Virus record (IMG/VR): IMGVR_UViG_3300025872_000072 | Location: 1 to 53,970 of that record | DNA: 53,970 nt | Source: a virus | Strand: one strand, 5' to 3' | In this document: one piece after another, positions 6,430 to 13,653 of the stretch | Layout: every line of letters starts with the position of its first letter | Numbering within the stretch: the stretch's first letter is position 1 | Made by a program: the position numbers and the translations under genes | Notes under the pieces: model-generated | What the model was told of the DNA's origin: nothing | The model's input: only the letters and a program-made list of their open reading frames with translations | Databases searched by the model: none

Positions 6430-7218
6430 TTAGTTGAGATTTGCAAAGGTGTTGACGAACTTGTTCCAAGGACCGTCCTTGAGCAGGGAAGCAAAGCCTT
6501 TGGACTCGAAGAAGGTCTTGATTGCCCATGAATCCATGGTTCCGCTTGTGTGCTCGAGGCCACCATCAATGGGCTCGAAGGTGATGAGCGACATATTGCG
6601 ATGGAAGATGTCGCTTCGACCCTCCTCGGCAAGGAAGGCGGTAAGCTTGTGATTGTCCTCAAGAAGCTTGACTGCGGTCTTGCCACCGATACCCTTGAAG
6701 CCTGGGATGCCATCGGAACCATCGCCTACAAGGGACTTCCACATCACGTAATCGTAAGGAGTGGCATCGATCCAGCGGTCCTTGACGGGATTCCAGAGCT
6801 TGACACGTTCATCGTCAGGAACGAGGAGCTGGGTGAAGTCGGAATCGGTTGAAACGATGACGATCGGGTCGTTTGCATGGACGTGATTCGTGAGGTGTGC
6901 AATGACGTCGTCACATTCACGTTCAGGGTGCCGAATGATATGGACAGGAAGGCGGGACATCACGTTGAGGATGTCTCCATGTTGGCGCCAGAAGTCGTCG
7001 CCGGAGGATGCACGGCCTGCCTTGTAGTCACTGAAGGTTTCGTGGCGCTTCAGGGGCCGGCCTTCCTTGACGATGTAAACGCGGCTTGGATCGAAGGTCT
7101 CAACAGCCTTGCGGAAGATGAGCATGAACGTGTAGGTGATGGAATCATCACCCTTACCGAAACCTGCACGGGCACGATGGACCATATTGTTAAAATCGAT
7201 GAGCAGGATTGGCTTCAT
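6430..7218 (-). CDS. FEN-family 5'-3' exonuclease / flap endonuclease (copy 1)
   Basis: This encodes 262 residues from the ATG at 7218, with GGAGG upstream. The acidic metal site is recognisable: LLIDFNNMVHRA near the start, ERECDDVIA and STDSDFTQL in the middle, and GDGSDGIPGFKGIGGKTAVKLL, the helix-hairpin-helix, near residue 190. This is the T4 RNase H / T5 exonuclease arrangement, which removes RNA primers and flaps during replication. A second FEN protein lies at 44456-45412, and the two share only motifs. Confidence 0.9.
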   Translation of the reverse strand: MKPILLIDFNNMVHRARAGFGKGDDSITYTFMLIFRKAVETFDPSRVYIVKEGRPLKRHETFSDYKAGRASSGDDFWRQHGDILNVMSRLPVHIIRHPERECDDVIAHLTNHVHANDPIVIVSTDSDFTQLLVPDDERVKLWNPVKDRWIDATPYDYVMWKSLVGDGSDGIPGFKGIGGKTAVKLLEDNHKLTAFLAEEGRSDIFHRNMSLITFEPIDGGLEHTSGTMDSWAIKTFFESKGFASLLKDGPWNKFVNTFANLN

Positions 7219-7234
7219 TATTTCCTCCACATTC

Positions 7235-7263
7235 AGAATATAATCACCCGTTGAACAGATGAA
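7235..7263 (-). promoter_or_regulatory. Candidate promoter for the first FEN nuclease
   Basis: TTCATC (7263-7258), 17 bases, then TATTCT (7240-7235) on the minus strand. It lies inside a 30-base element (7241-7272) that closely repeats 4396-4425 in front of the sigma gene: AAAGGGTGTTCATC and GGGTGATTA are shared exactly. Confidence 0.45.
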
Positions 7264-7284
7264 CACCCTTTATGGGAACTTTGT

Positions 7285-7707
7285 TTACAGCCCTGGCGGT
7301 AGGATAATTCTCGCCTTGACACCATCATCAAGGACAACAGTCTCACCGTTGATATCATCATCAATCTCTGGCTCAATCTGCCTCTTTTGCGGGACAGTTG
7401 GTGCCACTTCGGCGAAGTGCTTCTTTGCAGCCTGGGTCGCTACATCACAGATCCGCTGTATCGCGGTAGTCGCGTTGACGATTAGGTGCTCCCTCGCATG
7501 CTCGACACCGTCAAAGACTGTGGCATCAAGCTCACTGAGCGGAACACGATTTCTCTTTCCACCCTTGGTTACGATCTCAACCGTGTACTCAGTGCTGGCG
7601 CCTTGGAGGGTCTTCTTCTTCAGCTCCTCGACAACCATGACAGGGTGGATGTTGGTGTCCCCCTTTAGGAGGACAAAAAGAACTTGACCGATGCTGTATT
7701 CCTTCAT
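7285..7707 (-). CDS. Conserved-looking phage protein, unknown
   Basis: This encodes 140 residues. The beta-rich N-terminal half (YSIGQVLFVLLKG, then VMVVEELKKKTLQG) resembles a small barrel, followed by a helix and a Pro/Asp-rich tail. I do not recognise the family. The ATG at 7707 has no ribosome binding site; it sits in the loop of a large inverted repeat six bases downstream of a promoter-like -10, so the message may be leaderless. The C-terminus overlaps nothing. Confidence 0.75.
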   Translation of the reverse strand: MKEYSIGQVLFVLLKGDTNIHPVMVVEELKKKTLQGASTEYTVEIVTKGGKRNRVPLSELDATVFDGVEHAREHLIVNATTAIQRICDVATQAAKKHFAEVAPTVPQKRQIEPEIDDDINGETVVLDDGVKARIILPPGL

Positions 7708-7731
7708 GTTGGAATACTAACATCGGTCAAG
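7683..7731 (-). promoter_or_regulatory. Large inverted repeat around a start codon
   Basis: Perfect outer arms CTTGACCGATG (7683-7693) and CATCGGTCAAG (7721-7731) enclose perfect inner arms GTATTCC and GGAATAC. The start codon of the 7285-7707 gene sits in the central 8-base loop (AACATGAA on the minus strand). It overlaps the candidate -10, so it could be an operator, or an RNA hairpin in read-through transcripts. Confidence 0.65.
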
Positions 7732-7743
7732 CCTAATGTTCAA
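7714..7743 (-). promoter_or_regulatory. Promoter for the 7285-7707 gene
   Basis: TTGAAC (7743-7738), 18 bases, then TAGTAT (7719-7714) on the minus strand. The -10 is six bases from the ATG at 7707. Confidence 0.5.
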
Positions 7744-7755
7744 TGAATCTTGAGA

Positions 7756-8100
7756 TTACTTGAAGCCGATTCCCTTGAAACCCATTGTGACGCCGTTGCG
7801 ATGTGGTGCCTTCTTGCCGAAGACCTGTCCGCTTGCCCACATCTCCTCGAGTTGGGCACGGACCTTACGGCGAACGTGCATCTCAGCCACGTTCTCCTTC
7901 ACCTTCTCAACGGTCTCATCGGACTCTTCGACCTTGTCCTTGGACTCGTCCTTGTCGGCCTTCTCATACATGCTGCCACCGCACTCACATGTGCCGCCTT
8001 CGTACATGCTGCCACCGCACTCGTCACACGATGAAGCCTCCTCAACACTCTCACGGAGGAGTCCAGAAAGCCTCAGCATCCTATTCTTGTTGAATTCCAT
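7756..8100 (-). CDS. Zinc-ribbon-like protein with duplicated Cys motif
   Basis: This encodes 114 residues from the ATG at 8100, with AAGGAG upstream. An N-terminal basic helix (RMLRLSGLLRESVEEA) resembles the shared leader. Residues about 25-47 hold a tandem Cys motif (CDECGGSMYEGG then CECGGSMYE), which could bind one zinc. A strongly acidic Glu/Asp/Lys linker and a conserved-looking C-terminal helix and Gly-rich end follow. The function is unknown; virion association is inferred from the leader. Confidence 0.75.
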   Translation of the reverse strand: MEFNKNRMLRLSGLLRESVEEASSCDECGGSMYEGGTCECGGSMYEKADKDESKDKVEESDETVEKVKENVAEMHVRRKVRAQLEEMWASGQVFGKKAPHRNGVTMGFKGIGFK

Positions 8101-8115
8101 AGCTTGCTCCTTACG

Positions 8116-8133
8116 TCTAACTATACAGTTAGA
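8116..8133. promoter_or_regulatory. Palindrome upstream of the 7756-8100 gene
   Basis: TCTAACT and AGTTAGA are perfect 7-base arms around ATAC. The centre reads GTATAGT on the minus strand, a possible -10, 20 bases from the start codon. Operator-like; no matching -35 was found. Confidence 0.4.
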
Positions 8134-8785
8134 TTGGGACAAGCTTTACAGAGACCTGATTATCAGACTCTTTCCAGAATTTAATTGTGTTCTCAAGCTT
8201 TAGCCTTGACTTCTTTGCACGCTGGGAGGTGTTCAGTAGCTTTTCTTCGGCAGCTTGAAGCATTTTTTCGCTCCTGTTCTCAATGGAACCAATGAGAACA
8301 TTGCACTTTGCAAATGCCTTGTGTTTCGATAGCCTCATCTTTCCCTTAGATCGGACAGAGTTAGGTGCAATGAAGTCCGACTTTACAAGTCCAATGAAGT
8401 GGAGCACTGCAAATTCCTGCATTCCACGATTGACAACGTACAGAAAGTCCTTTGGCTTATCCTCGGTCACTGAGAACTCATCTGCTTGCAAGTTAACTGC
8501 ACCACCAGCAAGAGGAGAGGTGAGCTTGCACTCGAGTTCAACACCAATCTCACCGATCATAATGTCGGGCTTTCCTGTCTTGCCGTCTGCAATTACATCA
8601 GAGTATCTTGTAGACAGTTCCTTTGCGAAGAACTCTTCCTGTGCCTGGGATAGGATGACATTCCTTCGACCAGGATTGGACTCGAGTACCATATCGTATC
8701 TGGTGAAAAGTTCACCAAGTTCCGTGTGAAACTTGCAGAGTCTTCCAATGGCATTCTTAGCATCGGATTGTGTCAGGTACGACAT
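8129..8785 (-). CDS. PD-(D/E)xK nuclease
   Basis: This encodes 218 residues. The core GKPDIMIGEIGVELECKL (about residues 70-87) gives the PD ... E-x-K active site of restriction-type nucleases. An alpha-helical N-terminus and a Lys-rich C-terminus flank it. The ATG at 8785 has GGAGGA just upstream; an in-frame ATG at 8797 lies five bases from the promoter -10 and could be a leaderless start adding four residues. Likely roles are host-DNA degradation or exclusion of other phages; the target is unknown. Confidence 0.75.
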   Translation of the reverse strand: MSYLTQSDAKNAIGRLCKFHTELGELFTRYDMVLESNPGRRNVILSQAQEEFFAKELSTRYSDVIADGKTGKPDIMIGEIGVELECKLTSPLAGGAVNLQADEFSVTEDKPKDFLYVVNRGMQEFAVLHFIGLVKSDFIAPNSVRSKGKMRLSKHKAFAKCNVLIGSIENRSEKMLQAAEEKLLNTSQRAKKSRLKLENTIKFWKESDNQVSVKLVPI

Positions 8786-8802
8786 GATTTCCTCCATGAT
8801 TC

Positions 8803-8830
8803 ATTCTACATGGAGGAGAGCTGTGTTCAA
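8803..8830 (-). promoter_or_regulatory. Promoter for the PD-(D/E)xK nuclease gene
   Basis: TTGAAC (8830-8825), 16 bases, then TAGAAT (8808-8803) on the minus strand, followed by GAATCATG. The TAnAAT-GAATC-ATG block is shared with the promoter at 26151-26178. Confidence 0.65.
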
Positions 8831-9195
8831 GTATTGAGATTCTTTTGCACGGCAGCAGTTATATTCTTACCCTTTGCTGCTGCGTCTCGAAGAGGACTAA
8901 GTCCAAGAATGCTACGAACCTTGTCATATTCTGCTTCGGTGAGCTTCTCACGTAGTATCTTCATATCAACGAACTGGCGTAAGTCCATCTCAAAAACTGG
9001 CACCTCATTTCCGTCATTGCCAGGTTCTGTCTCACCAGTGTTCCTGTTTATGAAGATGAAGAGGAGTGCCGGATCGGCCTCATTCGGTGGGACCTCAATG
9101 AATGGAAGCTGTGAATCCTCCTCATACATGATTTCAGGAATCCAGCTTGTGGGGGCGGTTGACTTCTTCTTGCTCATGGAAGAATCATTCGCCAC
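8827..9195 (-). CDS. Small acidic protein, possibly structural
   Basis: This encodes 122 residues from a GTG at 9195, with GAGG upstream, overlapping the previous stop by 11 bases. An ATG six codons later lacks a ribosome binding site. The middle is hydrophobic and beta-like (LLFIFINRNTGETEPGN), followed by a helical region and an Ala/Lys-rich C-terminus. I do not recognise the family. Its place in the coupled run from 8827 to 14357 suggests virion assembly. Confidence 0.7.
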   Translation of the reverse strand: MANDSSMSKKKSTAPTSWIPEIMYEEDSQLPFIEVPPNEADPALLFIFINRNTGETEPGNDGNEVPVFEMDLRQFVDMKILREKLTEAEYDKVRSILGLSPLRDAAAKGKNITAAVQKNLNT

Positions 9196-10507
9196 TTGAC
9201 CTCACAGGTAAACCCGCCATTTTGATTTTCTGTAAGCCCTCATCGTGCACCTTGAGGAATGCCTTTCCTTCCTTAGTCTTTGATAGAACCTTCCTCACAT
9301 CATCAGTGACATCAGCAGAATACTGTTCTAAGAGTTCAGTGCGAAGAGACTCAAGAGCCTGTAGAAATTTCTTTCCTTCTTCACCCGCAGCCTTCGGATC
9401 TCTTATAGTCATGACAAAGTCTTCAATCGTTTTCTTGGTGACGATGACGACGGCAGCGCTGAAAAGATTTTCATCATTTGCGCTTCCTGCTATGCCACCG
9501 GACTTGAGAAGCTCCTTCTCCTTTCCATCTTTCTTGGCCTTTTCAACAAGATTCTGTGAAAGTTCCCTAATCTTCTCATCGGTTTCTTTTCCAAGACCGC
9601 TGATCTTGATGGCAACAGATGACTGCAACTTTATGAGGTTACGAAGCTCACTGATATCTTTTGCCTTTGCAGCATTTGCGGCAAACACGAAGGGAGAGTT
9701 AAGCTGTTCCACAAAATCCTTTGACATGTTTGACTTGAAATCTATAAGTTTCTTCATGTCCTCAGGCTTGACCAGAGTCTCAGGCGGCATTTTGCTTACA
9801 GCTTCAATGAAAGCCTTGGTCATGAAACGCGTTGCAAGCTTGAACTCTTTCTCAGTCGGAATGCTCCGCTTCTCAGAGGCTGCCTCAACAATTACAGGCA
9901 AAAGTTCTTGACCTTGTAGTCCCTCAGGCAGACCAGTTATTCCAAGCCTTCTATCAAGGTCATTGATGAACTGCCTTTGGGCATCTTGAAACGCCTTCAG
10001 CTGCATGGGTGCTCCACGCAAAAGCTGCTGTGTCATGTTAGCGATACTTGCGTTTCGCTTCTCCTCTTCGGTCTCTGGCTCTTCGCCACGACGTTCAGCA
10101 TAATCGAAATCGAAACCAGATTCTCTAAGAAAATCCTTCATGTCGTTGATCCAGCCTGGCCCTTCTATTATTGCCTTGGCGGCAAGGTACTGCCCAGGAG
10201 CCATGACATAAGCGACAAACTGGAAGTCTGAACCCATTGAACTCGTGATTTCACCAATCTTGTTCTGGTACTCAGAGATTATTCCTTCCTTCGTCGTCTT
10301 ATACCTTTCTTTCAGCTGTTTGATCTTCTCGGGGTTTGATGTGAACGAGATTGCGATAAAATGACGTGTAGAGTTGAGGATGTCCTTGAAGGCAATTTTG
10401 GCAACCTTCAATACGTCAGTGAAAGACGAAAGTAGCGTACCAAGGAATGTTGCTTCCTCACGTAGGACCTCAAGCCTAACATACTTCCTGATGTCTTCCT
10501 CTTTCAC
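9185..10507 (-). CDS. Large helical leader-tagged protein, probable virion protein
   Basis: This encodes 440 residues from the ATG at 10507, overlapping the previous stop. The start DIRKYVRLEVLREEA matches the shared leader pattern and would supply an L-x-E cleavage-like site. The rest is predominantly alpha-helical with long amphipathic stretches and no transmembrane segment. No enzymatic motif is visible. The size and operon position suit an internal head protein or scaffold. A 254-codon plus-strand frame across it is an antisense shadow. Confidence 0.75.
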   Translation of the reverse strand: MKEEDIRKYVRLEVLREEATFLGTLLSSFTDVLKVAKIAFKDILNSTRHFIAISFTSNPEKIKQLKERYKTTKEGIISEYQNKIGEITSSMGSDFQFVAYVMAPGQYLAAKAIIEGPGWINDMKDFLRESGFDFDYAERRGEEPETEEEKRNASIANMTQQLLRGAPMQLKAFQDAQRQFINDLDRRLGITGLPEGLQGQELLPVIVEAASEKRSIPTEKEFKLATRFMTKAFIEAVSKMPPETLVKPEDMKKLIDFKSNMSKDFVEQLNSPFVFAANAAKAKDISELRNLIKLQSSVAIKISGLGKETDEKIRELSQNLVEKAKKDGKEKELLKSGGIAGSANDENLFSAAVVIVTKKTIEDFVMTIRDPKAAGEEGKKFLQALESLRTELLEQYSADVTDDVRKVLSKTKEGKAFLKVHDEGLQKIKMAGLPVRSSGE

Positions 10508-11475
10508 TTTTCCTTCTCAACGATTGGGGGAAGGGGCTGGGTCCTCGGGTTACCACCCATTGCGGACCTTTGCGCAGCACGAAGCTGGTTCTTCAAGGCT
10601 CTTATAGCAAGGCCAAGAACATGCTTACTATCAGACCCATTCTCTTGGTAAGACCTGATTCTCTCAAGGTCCTCAATTCGCATCTCAATGTCTGCGATGT
10701 GTGACCTTGAACCAAAGGGGACGAGCTTGCCATTCCTGACGGGAACGTCAACCTCCTTCAGTCTTCTCTTCACGCCTTCACCAACCATGACAGGTGAGAC
10801 TATGGGCAAATCAGCACTGGCCTTTTGCTGCTTCTTTTGGGGAGCTACAGGCTCACTTGTCTTCTTCTTTACATCGGCCTTCATCCCACTGGGAACAGGC
10901 ACCTCAGACGGATCCATACCTGCGAGTATCATCCTCGCAAGAGCATCGAGGTAAGTGAACATGTCCTTTGCTTGGTTGTCTGTCAGTGATGTGACGTAGT
11001 TGTCTATCGCCTTCATCACCTTGTCATCCTTCATTGAGGAACCAGCGCGTATCTTGTTTACTCGGTCAATGACACTGAGGCCGGTAACTGTGTCAGGCAA
11101 CTTTGCAGGTGTCTTCTTTAGCTCGGCAGCTCCCGGTAACTCCTTTGGCTTCTCAGGCTTATCTTCAGCTTCAGCATCAGTATCGGCATCTTCCTCACCT
11201 CCGCCTTCCGCATCACCTGACTCTTCCTCACCAGAAGATTCCTCACCGCCCTCTTCGCCACCCTCATCACCCCCCTCGTCAGGGGTGTCAGAAAAGAGAT
11301 CGTCGCCTGCATCTTCACCACCTTCCTTCTCTTCGTCCTCTTCCTCAGAAATAGAACGAATCTTGATTGCAGCGTTCGACATCTTTCGCTGCTTCTTAAT
11401 CTCATCTGTGTCCTGTTCCTCTTTGAGGAGGCCAAGCGCACGAAGGAGACCAGACTTGGTGTTTATCATTCTCAT
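10504..11475 (-). CDS. Acidic low-complexity leader-tagged protein
   Basis: This encodes 323 residues. The ATG at 11475 forms an ATGA overlap with the previous stop and has GGTGGGAAAG upstream. The N-terminal helix (SGLLRALGLLKEEQ) resembles the leader. About residues 45-105 are a hyperacidic Glu/Asp/Gly tract, followed by a Pro/Lys linker, a helical domain (residues 130-190) and a basic C-terminal domain. This architecture is common in scaffolds and portal-associated proteins, but no family is recognised. Confidence 0.75.
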   Translation of the reverse strand: MRMINTKSGLLRALGLLKEEQDTDEIKKQRKMSNAAIKIRSISEEEDEEKEGGEDAGDDLFSDTPDEGGDEGGEEGGEESSGEEESGDAEGGGEEDADTDAEAEDKPEKPKELPGAAELKKTPAKLPDTVTGLSVIDRVNKIRAGSSMKDDKVMKAIDNYVTSLTDNQAKDMFTYLDALARMILAGMDPSEVPVPSGMKADVKKKTSEPVAPQKKQQKASADLPIVSPVMVGEGVKRRLKEVDVPVRNGKLVPFGSRSHIADIEMRIEDLERIRSYQENGSDSKHVLGLAIRALKNQLRAAQRSAMGGNPRTQPLPPIVEKEK

Positions 11476-11639
11476 CTTTCCCACCGAGTCCTATTTTGTG
11501 GAAGTTCACGATAACGTTGTGCATACTCACGCTGTGGTGTAAGTTCCTCCTGCTTTGGAGACTCCTTCACTGACTCACGCTTCACAATGTCACTCATGAA
11601 CTTATCAAACTCAAATGAGTGTTCCTGGTTGTCGTTCAT
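11472..11639 (-). CDS. Short charged protein, unknown
   Basis: This encodes 55 residues from the ATG at 11639, with AGGAG five bases upstream. It is rich in Glu, Lys, Arg and Gln, ends ELPQNRTRWER and is probably disordered. It is coupled to the next gene by ATGA. No family is recognised. Confidence 0.7.
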   Translation of the reverse strand: MNDNQEHSFEFDKFMSDIVKRESVKESPKQEELTPQREYAQRYRELPQNRTRWER

Positions 11640-11653
11640 ATGCACTCCTTTCA

Positions 11654-11941
11654 CTAACTATTGACTAAGATCCCGGATAGTTTAACTGTTCCCGTACTTG
11701 ATTCATAGGAAGCTTTGTCAACTGCAAGTTTCAATGAAAGAGTACGTCCTTTGACGACAACCTGCTTGCCAAACAAAAACATGGACTCTTCGATGTCGCC
11801 AGCATTCTGCACCGTGACTTTTGCTCTAGTTGCAGAACCCTCAGCAGAAAGCCTAATGCTCAATACACTGGAAGCTTCAATCACAACGTCGTCATCAAGC
11901 TCAATGACATCACGAAGAGCGTCAGACATGATGATTGACAT
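11654..11941 (-). CDS. Small beta-rich protein, unknown
   Basis: This encodes 95 residues from the ATG at 11941, one base after the previous stop and with AGGA upstream. Repeated short strands (VVIEASSVLSIRLS, AKVTVQNAG, KQVVVKGRTLSLKLA) suggest a beta sandwich such as a small virion or baseplate protein. No recognised domain. Confidence 0.7.
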   Translation of the reverse strand: MSIIMSDALRDVIELDDDVVIEASSVLSIRLSAEGSATRAKVTVQNAGDIEESMFLFGKQVVVKGRTLSLKLAVDKASYESSTGTVKLSGILVNS

Positions 11942-11942
11942 T

Positions 11943-12281
11943 TCACAATCCTGTGATCTCGCTGTAGACCTCGTCCAAGCTTTTGGTGAACTCATCATCA
12001 CCAAAGCTTCTTGATTCACACTTGACTTCGACTTTTAGTCCTGTCACCCTGAGTATCACACTATGGTATGTTTCATCTTCTAGTTCAAGAGCGGCAGACA
12101 CAAAATCCTTCAGATGATTCCTCTGAGTAAAGTTGTAAGCACGAAGCAAGCTGTCTTCTTTTCTCTTCCAATCTGACTTTAGCGGACTGATTGGGAGATT
12201 CCTGCCTACGAGATTTTCAATAAGAGTTCCCCTCTCTTGCGCAGTATCGAAGTATTCACTTAGCAGGTTACTTACCTTCAC
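11943..12281 (-). CDS. Pterin-4a-carbinolamine-dehydratase-like fold (tentative)
   Basis: This encodes 112 residues from the ATG at 12281. The C-terminal 65 residues (LKDFVSAALELEDETYHSVI ... LKVEVKCES ... DDEFTKSLDEVYSEI) follow the layout of the PCD/DCoH domain: a helix, a His-containing turn, a central V-x-V strand, then a second helix beginning after a Thr/Asp. The typical double His of the active site is reduced to one, so it is more likely structural than catalytic. An N-terminal basic helix precedes it. The call is tentative. Confidence 0.5.
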   Translation of the reverse strand: MKVSNLLSEYFDTAQERGTLIENLVGRNLPISPLKSDWKRKEDSLLRAYNFTQRNHLKDFVSAALELEDETYHSVILRVTGLKVEVKCESRSFGDDEFTKSLDEVYSEITGL

Positions 12282-12283
12282 TT

Positions 12284-12670
12284 TTATGCCCTCGGTACGT
12301 CAAGATCAGGCTCATCATTTCCTACATCCAGCGTCCTCAAGAACTCAAGATAGAACTTTTTGACATTTTCCTCGGGAACAAGCTCAGAAAGAGCCTGAAG
12401 GGCATAACCCAGTTCCTTTGATGAGCCAGGTACGTAAGAAGGATCCTCAACGGGAGGCCTCTCGGTTGAGAGCTGAACTGCCGTCTGCTGCGACGCTGAT
12501 ATTGGGACATTCTTTCCCAGGGTGGAGCTAGACATCTGCTTGTCGTCATTGCCGCTCTGACCTGCAGTTACATCACCTGTGAGCGCAATCTCACGCAAAA
12601 GCTGCCGTATCACTGTTTCATTGACAAGAATCCGATCAGTTGATGTATTCTTTCTTGTTCGATTTGACAT
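12284..12670 (-). CDS. Leader-tagged protein of unknown function
   Basis: This encodes 128 residues from the ATG at 12670, with AGGG eight bases upstream; another ATG two codons earlier has poor spacing. An N-terminal segment RILVNETVIRQLLREIALTG matches the shared basic helix, offset by about 12 residues. A Ser/Thr/Gln-rich linker and a short acidic C-terminal helical domain follow. It overlaps the upstream gene by 35 bases. Virion role inferred from the leader and the neighbours. Confidence 0.75.
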   Translation of the reverse strand: MSNRTRKNTSTDRILVNETVIRQLLREIALTGDVTAGQSGNDDKQMSSSTLGKNVPISASQQTAVQLSTERPPVEDPSYVPGSSKELGYALQALSELVPEENVKKFYLEFLRTLDVGNDEPDLDVPRA

Positions 12671-12869
12671 TGACATTTCCCTTGTGATGTGAGTTTCTTT
12701 GTTCAGCGTCGAGGGCCTGTAGTGCTTCTGCCATCTTCTCAATGGCGCTGTTAGTACCCTGTAGCGCACGCACCATGAGGGTCACGTTGTGCTCTAACAC
12801 GGCAACCCTCTTCTCTAGAGCGTTTATGCGTGCTGTGTTACCACCGAACAGCCGTTCAAACAGGCTCAT
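12636..12869 (-). CDS. Small coiled-coil protein
   Basis: This encodes 77 residues. The ATG at 12869 overlaps the previous stop. The hydrophobic/basic start (MSLFERLFGGN) is followed by a clear heptad coiled coil (INALEKRVAVLEHNVTLMVR) to about residue 55 and a basic tail. It may be a small spanin- or scaffold-like protein. There is no transmembrane segment. Confidence 0.75.
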   Translation of the reverse strand: MSLFERLFGGNTARINALEKRVAVLEHNVTLMVRALQGTNSAIEKMAEALQALDAEQRNSHHKGNVNVKSNKKEYIN

Positions 12870-13120
12870 TCGCCCTCACCAATCGCATCATAGATTGTGT
12901 TTGCCTCAACCTTTGACAGTCTCTTGATAGTCTTGTTTCTCTTCGTCTTTACAACCCTATCAAAGATCCGCTTAGTTTCTTCATCATTGTCAAGTATTCC
13001 AACAATGAAGAACTCAAGGATCTCTTGCATTGTCACATGATTCTCAATACAGGCCTTGCGAAACGCAATGTGCATGTCCTCTGAAACCTGTATGTGAATT
13101 GCCTTACGAGGAATGTTCAT
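12866..13120 (-). CDS. Ribbon-helix-helix-like DNA-binding protein
   Basis: This encodes 84 residues. The ATG at 13120 overlaps the previous stop (ATGA). The start, KAIHIQVSEDMHIAFRKACIENHVTMQEIL, has an alternating beta strand followed by two helices with 'S.D...AF...C.....T..E..', the MetJ/Arc/CopG plan. A basic C-terminal extension (KTKRNKTIKRL) follows. It is a plausible transcriptional regulator; the target is unknown. The palindromes near promoters in this window are possible operators for such a protein. Confidence 0.65.
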   Translation of the reverse strand: MNIPRKAIHIQVSEDMHIAFRKACIENHVTMQEILEFFIVGILDNDEETKRIFDRVVKTKRNKTIKRLSKVEANTIYDAIGEGE

Positions 13121-13653
13121 ACTGCTCCTCCTCCTCCTGGCATTGCGCCTACTGCGAAATGACGTCCTACACTCTTGTCATCATCAGAAGTTGTTGGCCC
13201 ACCCTCAGGTGAGGGTTCATAATCGAACTCTGTCTTTAGAATTTCCATGAACTTCTGTGCTGTATCATCGTCATACTTTGTCTGCAGGTAATCCTCGGTC
13301 CTATTGACTATAACCGATGGTATATCGAGCAGGGTGTCGTAATTTTTAACGATACGCATAACTTCAGTGGCAAAAATTCCCAGGTCGATTGGAGGCATTC
13401 CCGTCTTTTCTTCGCCCTCAGTTTCGCCCTCAGCCTCGAATAGGAAAGCAAGCGATGTTCGCCTGATGGATTCCGTTGCGGTCATTGACTGTTGGCCCTT
13501 GCCTACCTTAACAGCAGTACGCTCAGCATCCATGATGTGTCTGAGTATCTGCCTGTCGACTGATGCGTCCTCGGTGGGCTTAGACGATATGGATGACTCA
13601 GCATCCTCATCGGCCTCAAACATGAGCTTGAGGCTTGGTTTAAACAGGTTCAT
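13117..13653 (-). CDS. Acidic protein with repeated FEA motifs, unknown
   Basis: This encodes 178 residues from the ATG at 13653, overlapping the previous stop. The N-terminus LKLMFEADEDAE and an internal copy SLAFLFEAEGETE (about residue 67) share the form hydrophobic-x-F-E-A followed by acids. A helical central domain and a Gly-rich C-terminus (GAMPGGGGAV) follow. The motifs look like prohead-protease sites of the L-x-E type, which would release the intervening peptide. No family is recognised. Confidence 0.7.
   Translation of the reverse strand: MNLFKPSLKLMFEADEDAESSISSKPTEDASVDRQILRHIMDAERTAVKVGKGQQSMTATESIRRTSLAFLFEAEGETEGEEKTGMPPIDLGIFATEVMRIVKNYDTLLDIPSVIVNRTEDYLQTKYDDDTAQKFMEILKTEFDYEPSPEGGPTTSDDDKSVGRHFAVGAMPGGGGAV

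Noticed and set aside
9147-9911. Plus-strand open frame of 254 codons
   Set aside because: It lies exactly antisense to the 9185-10507 gene, is rich in Ser, Phe and Leu from complementary codons, and has no start signals.
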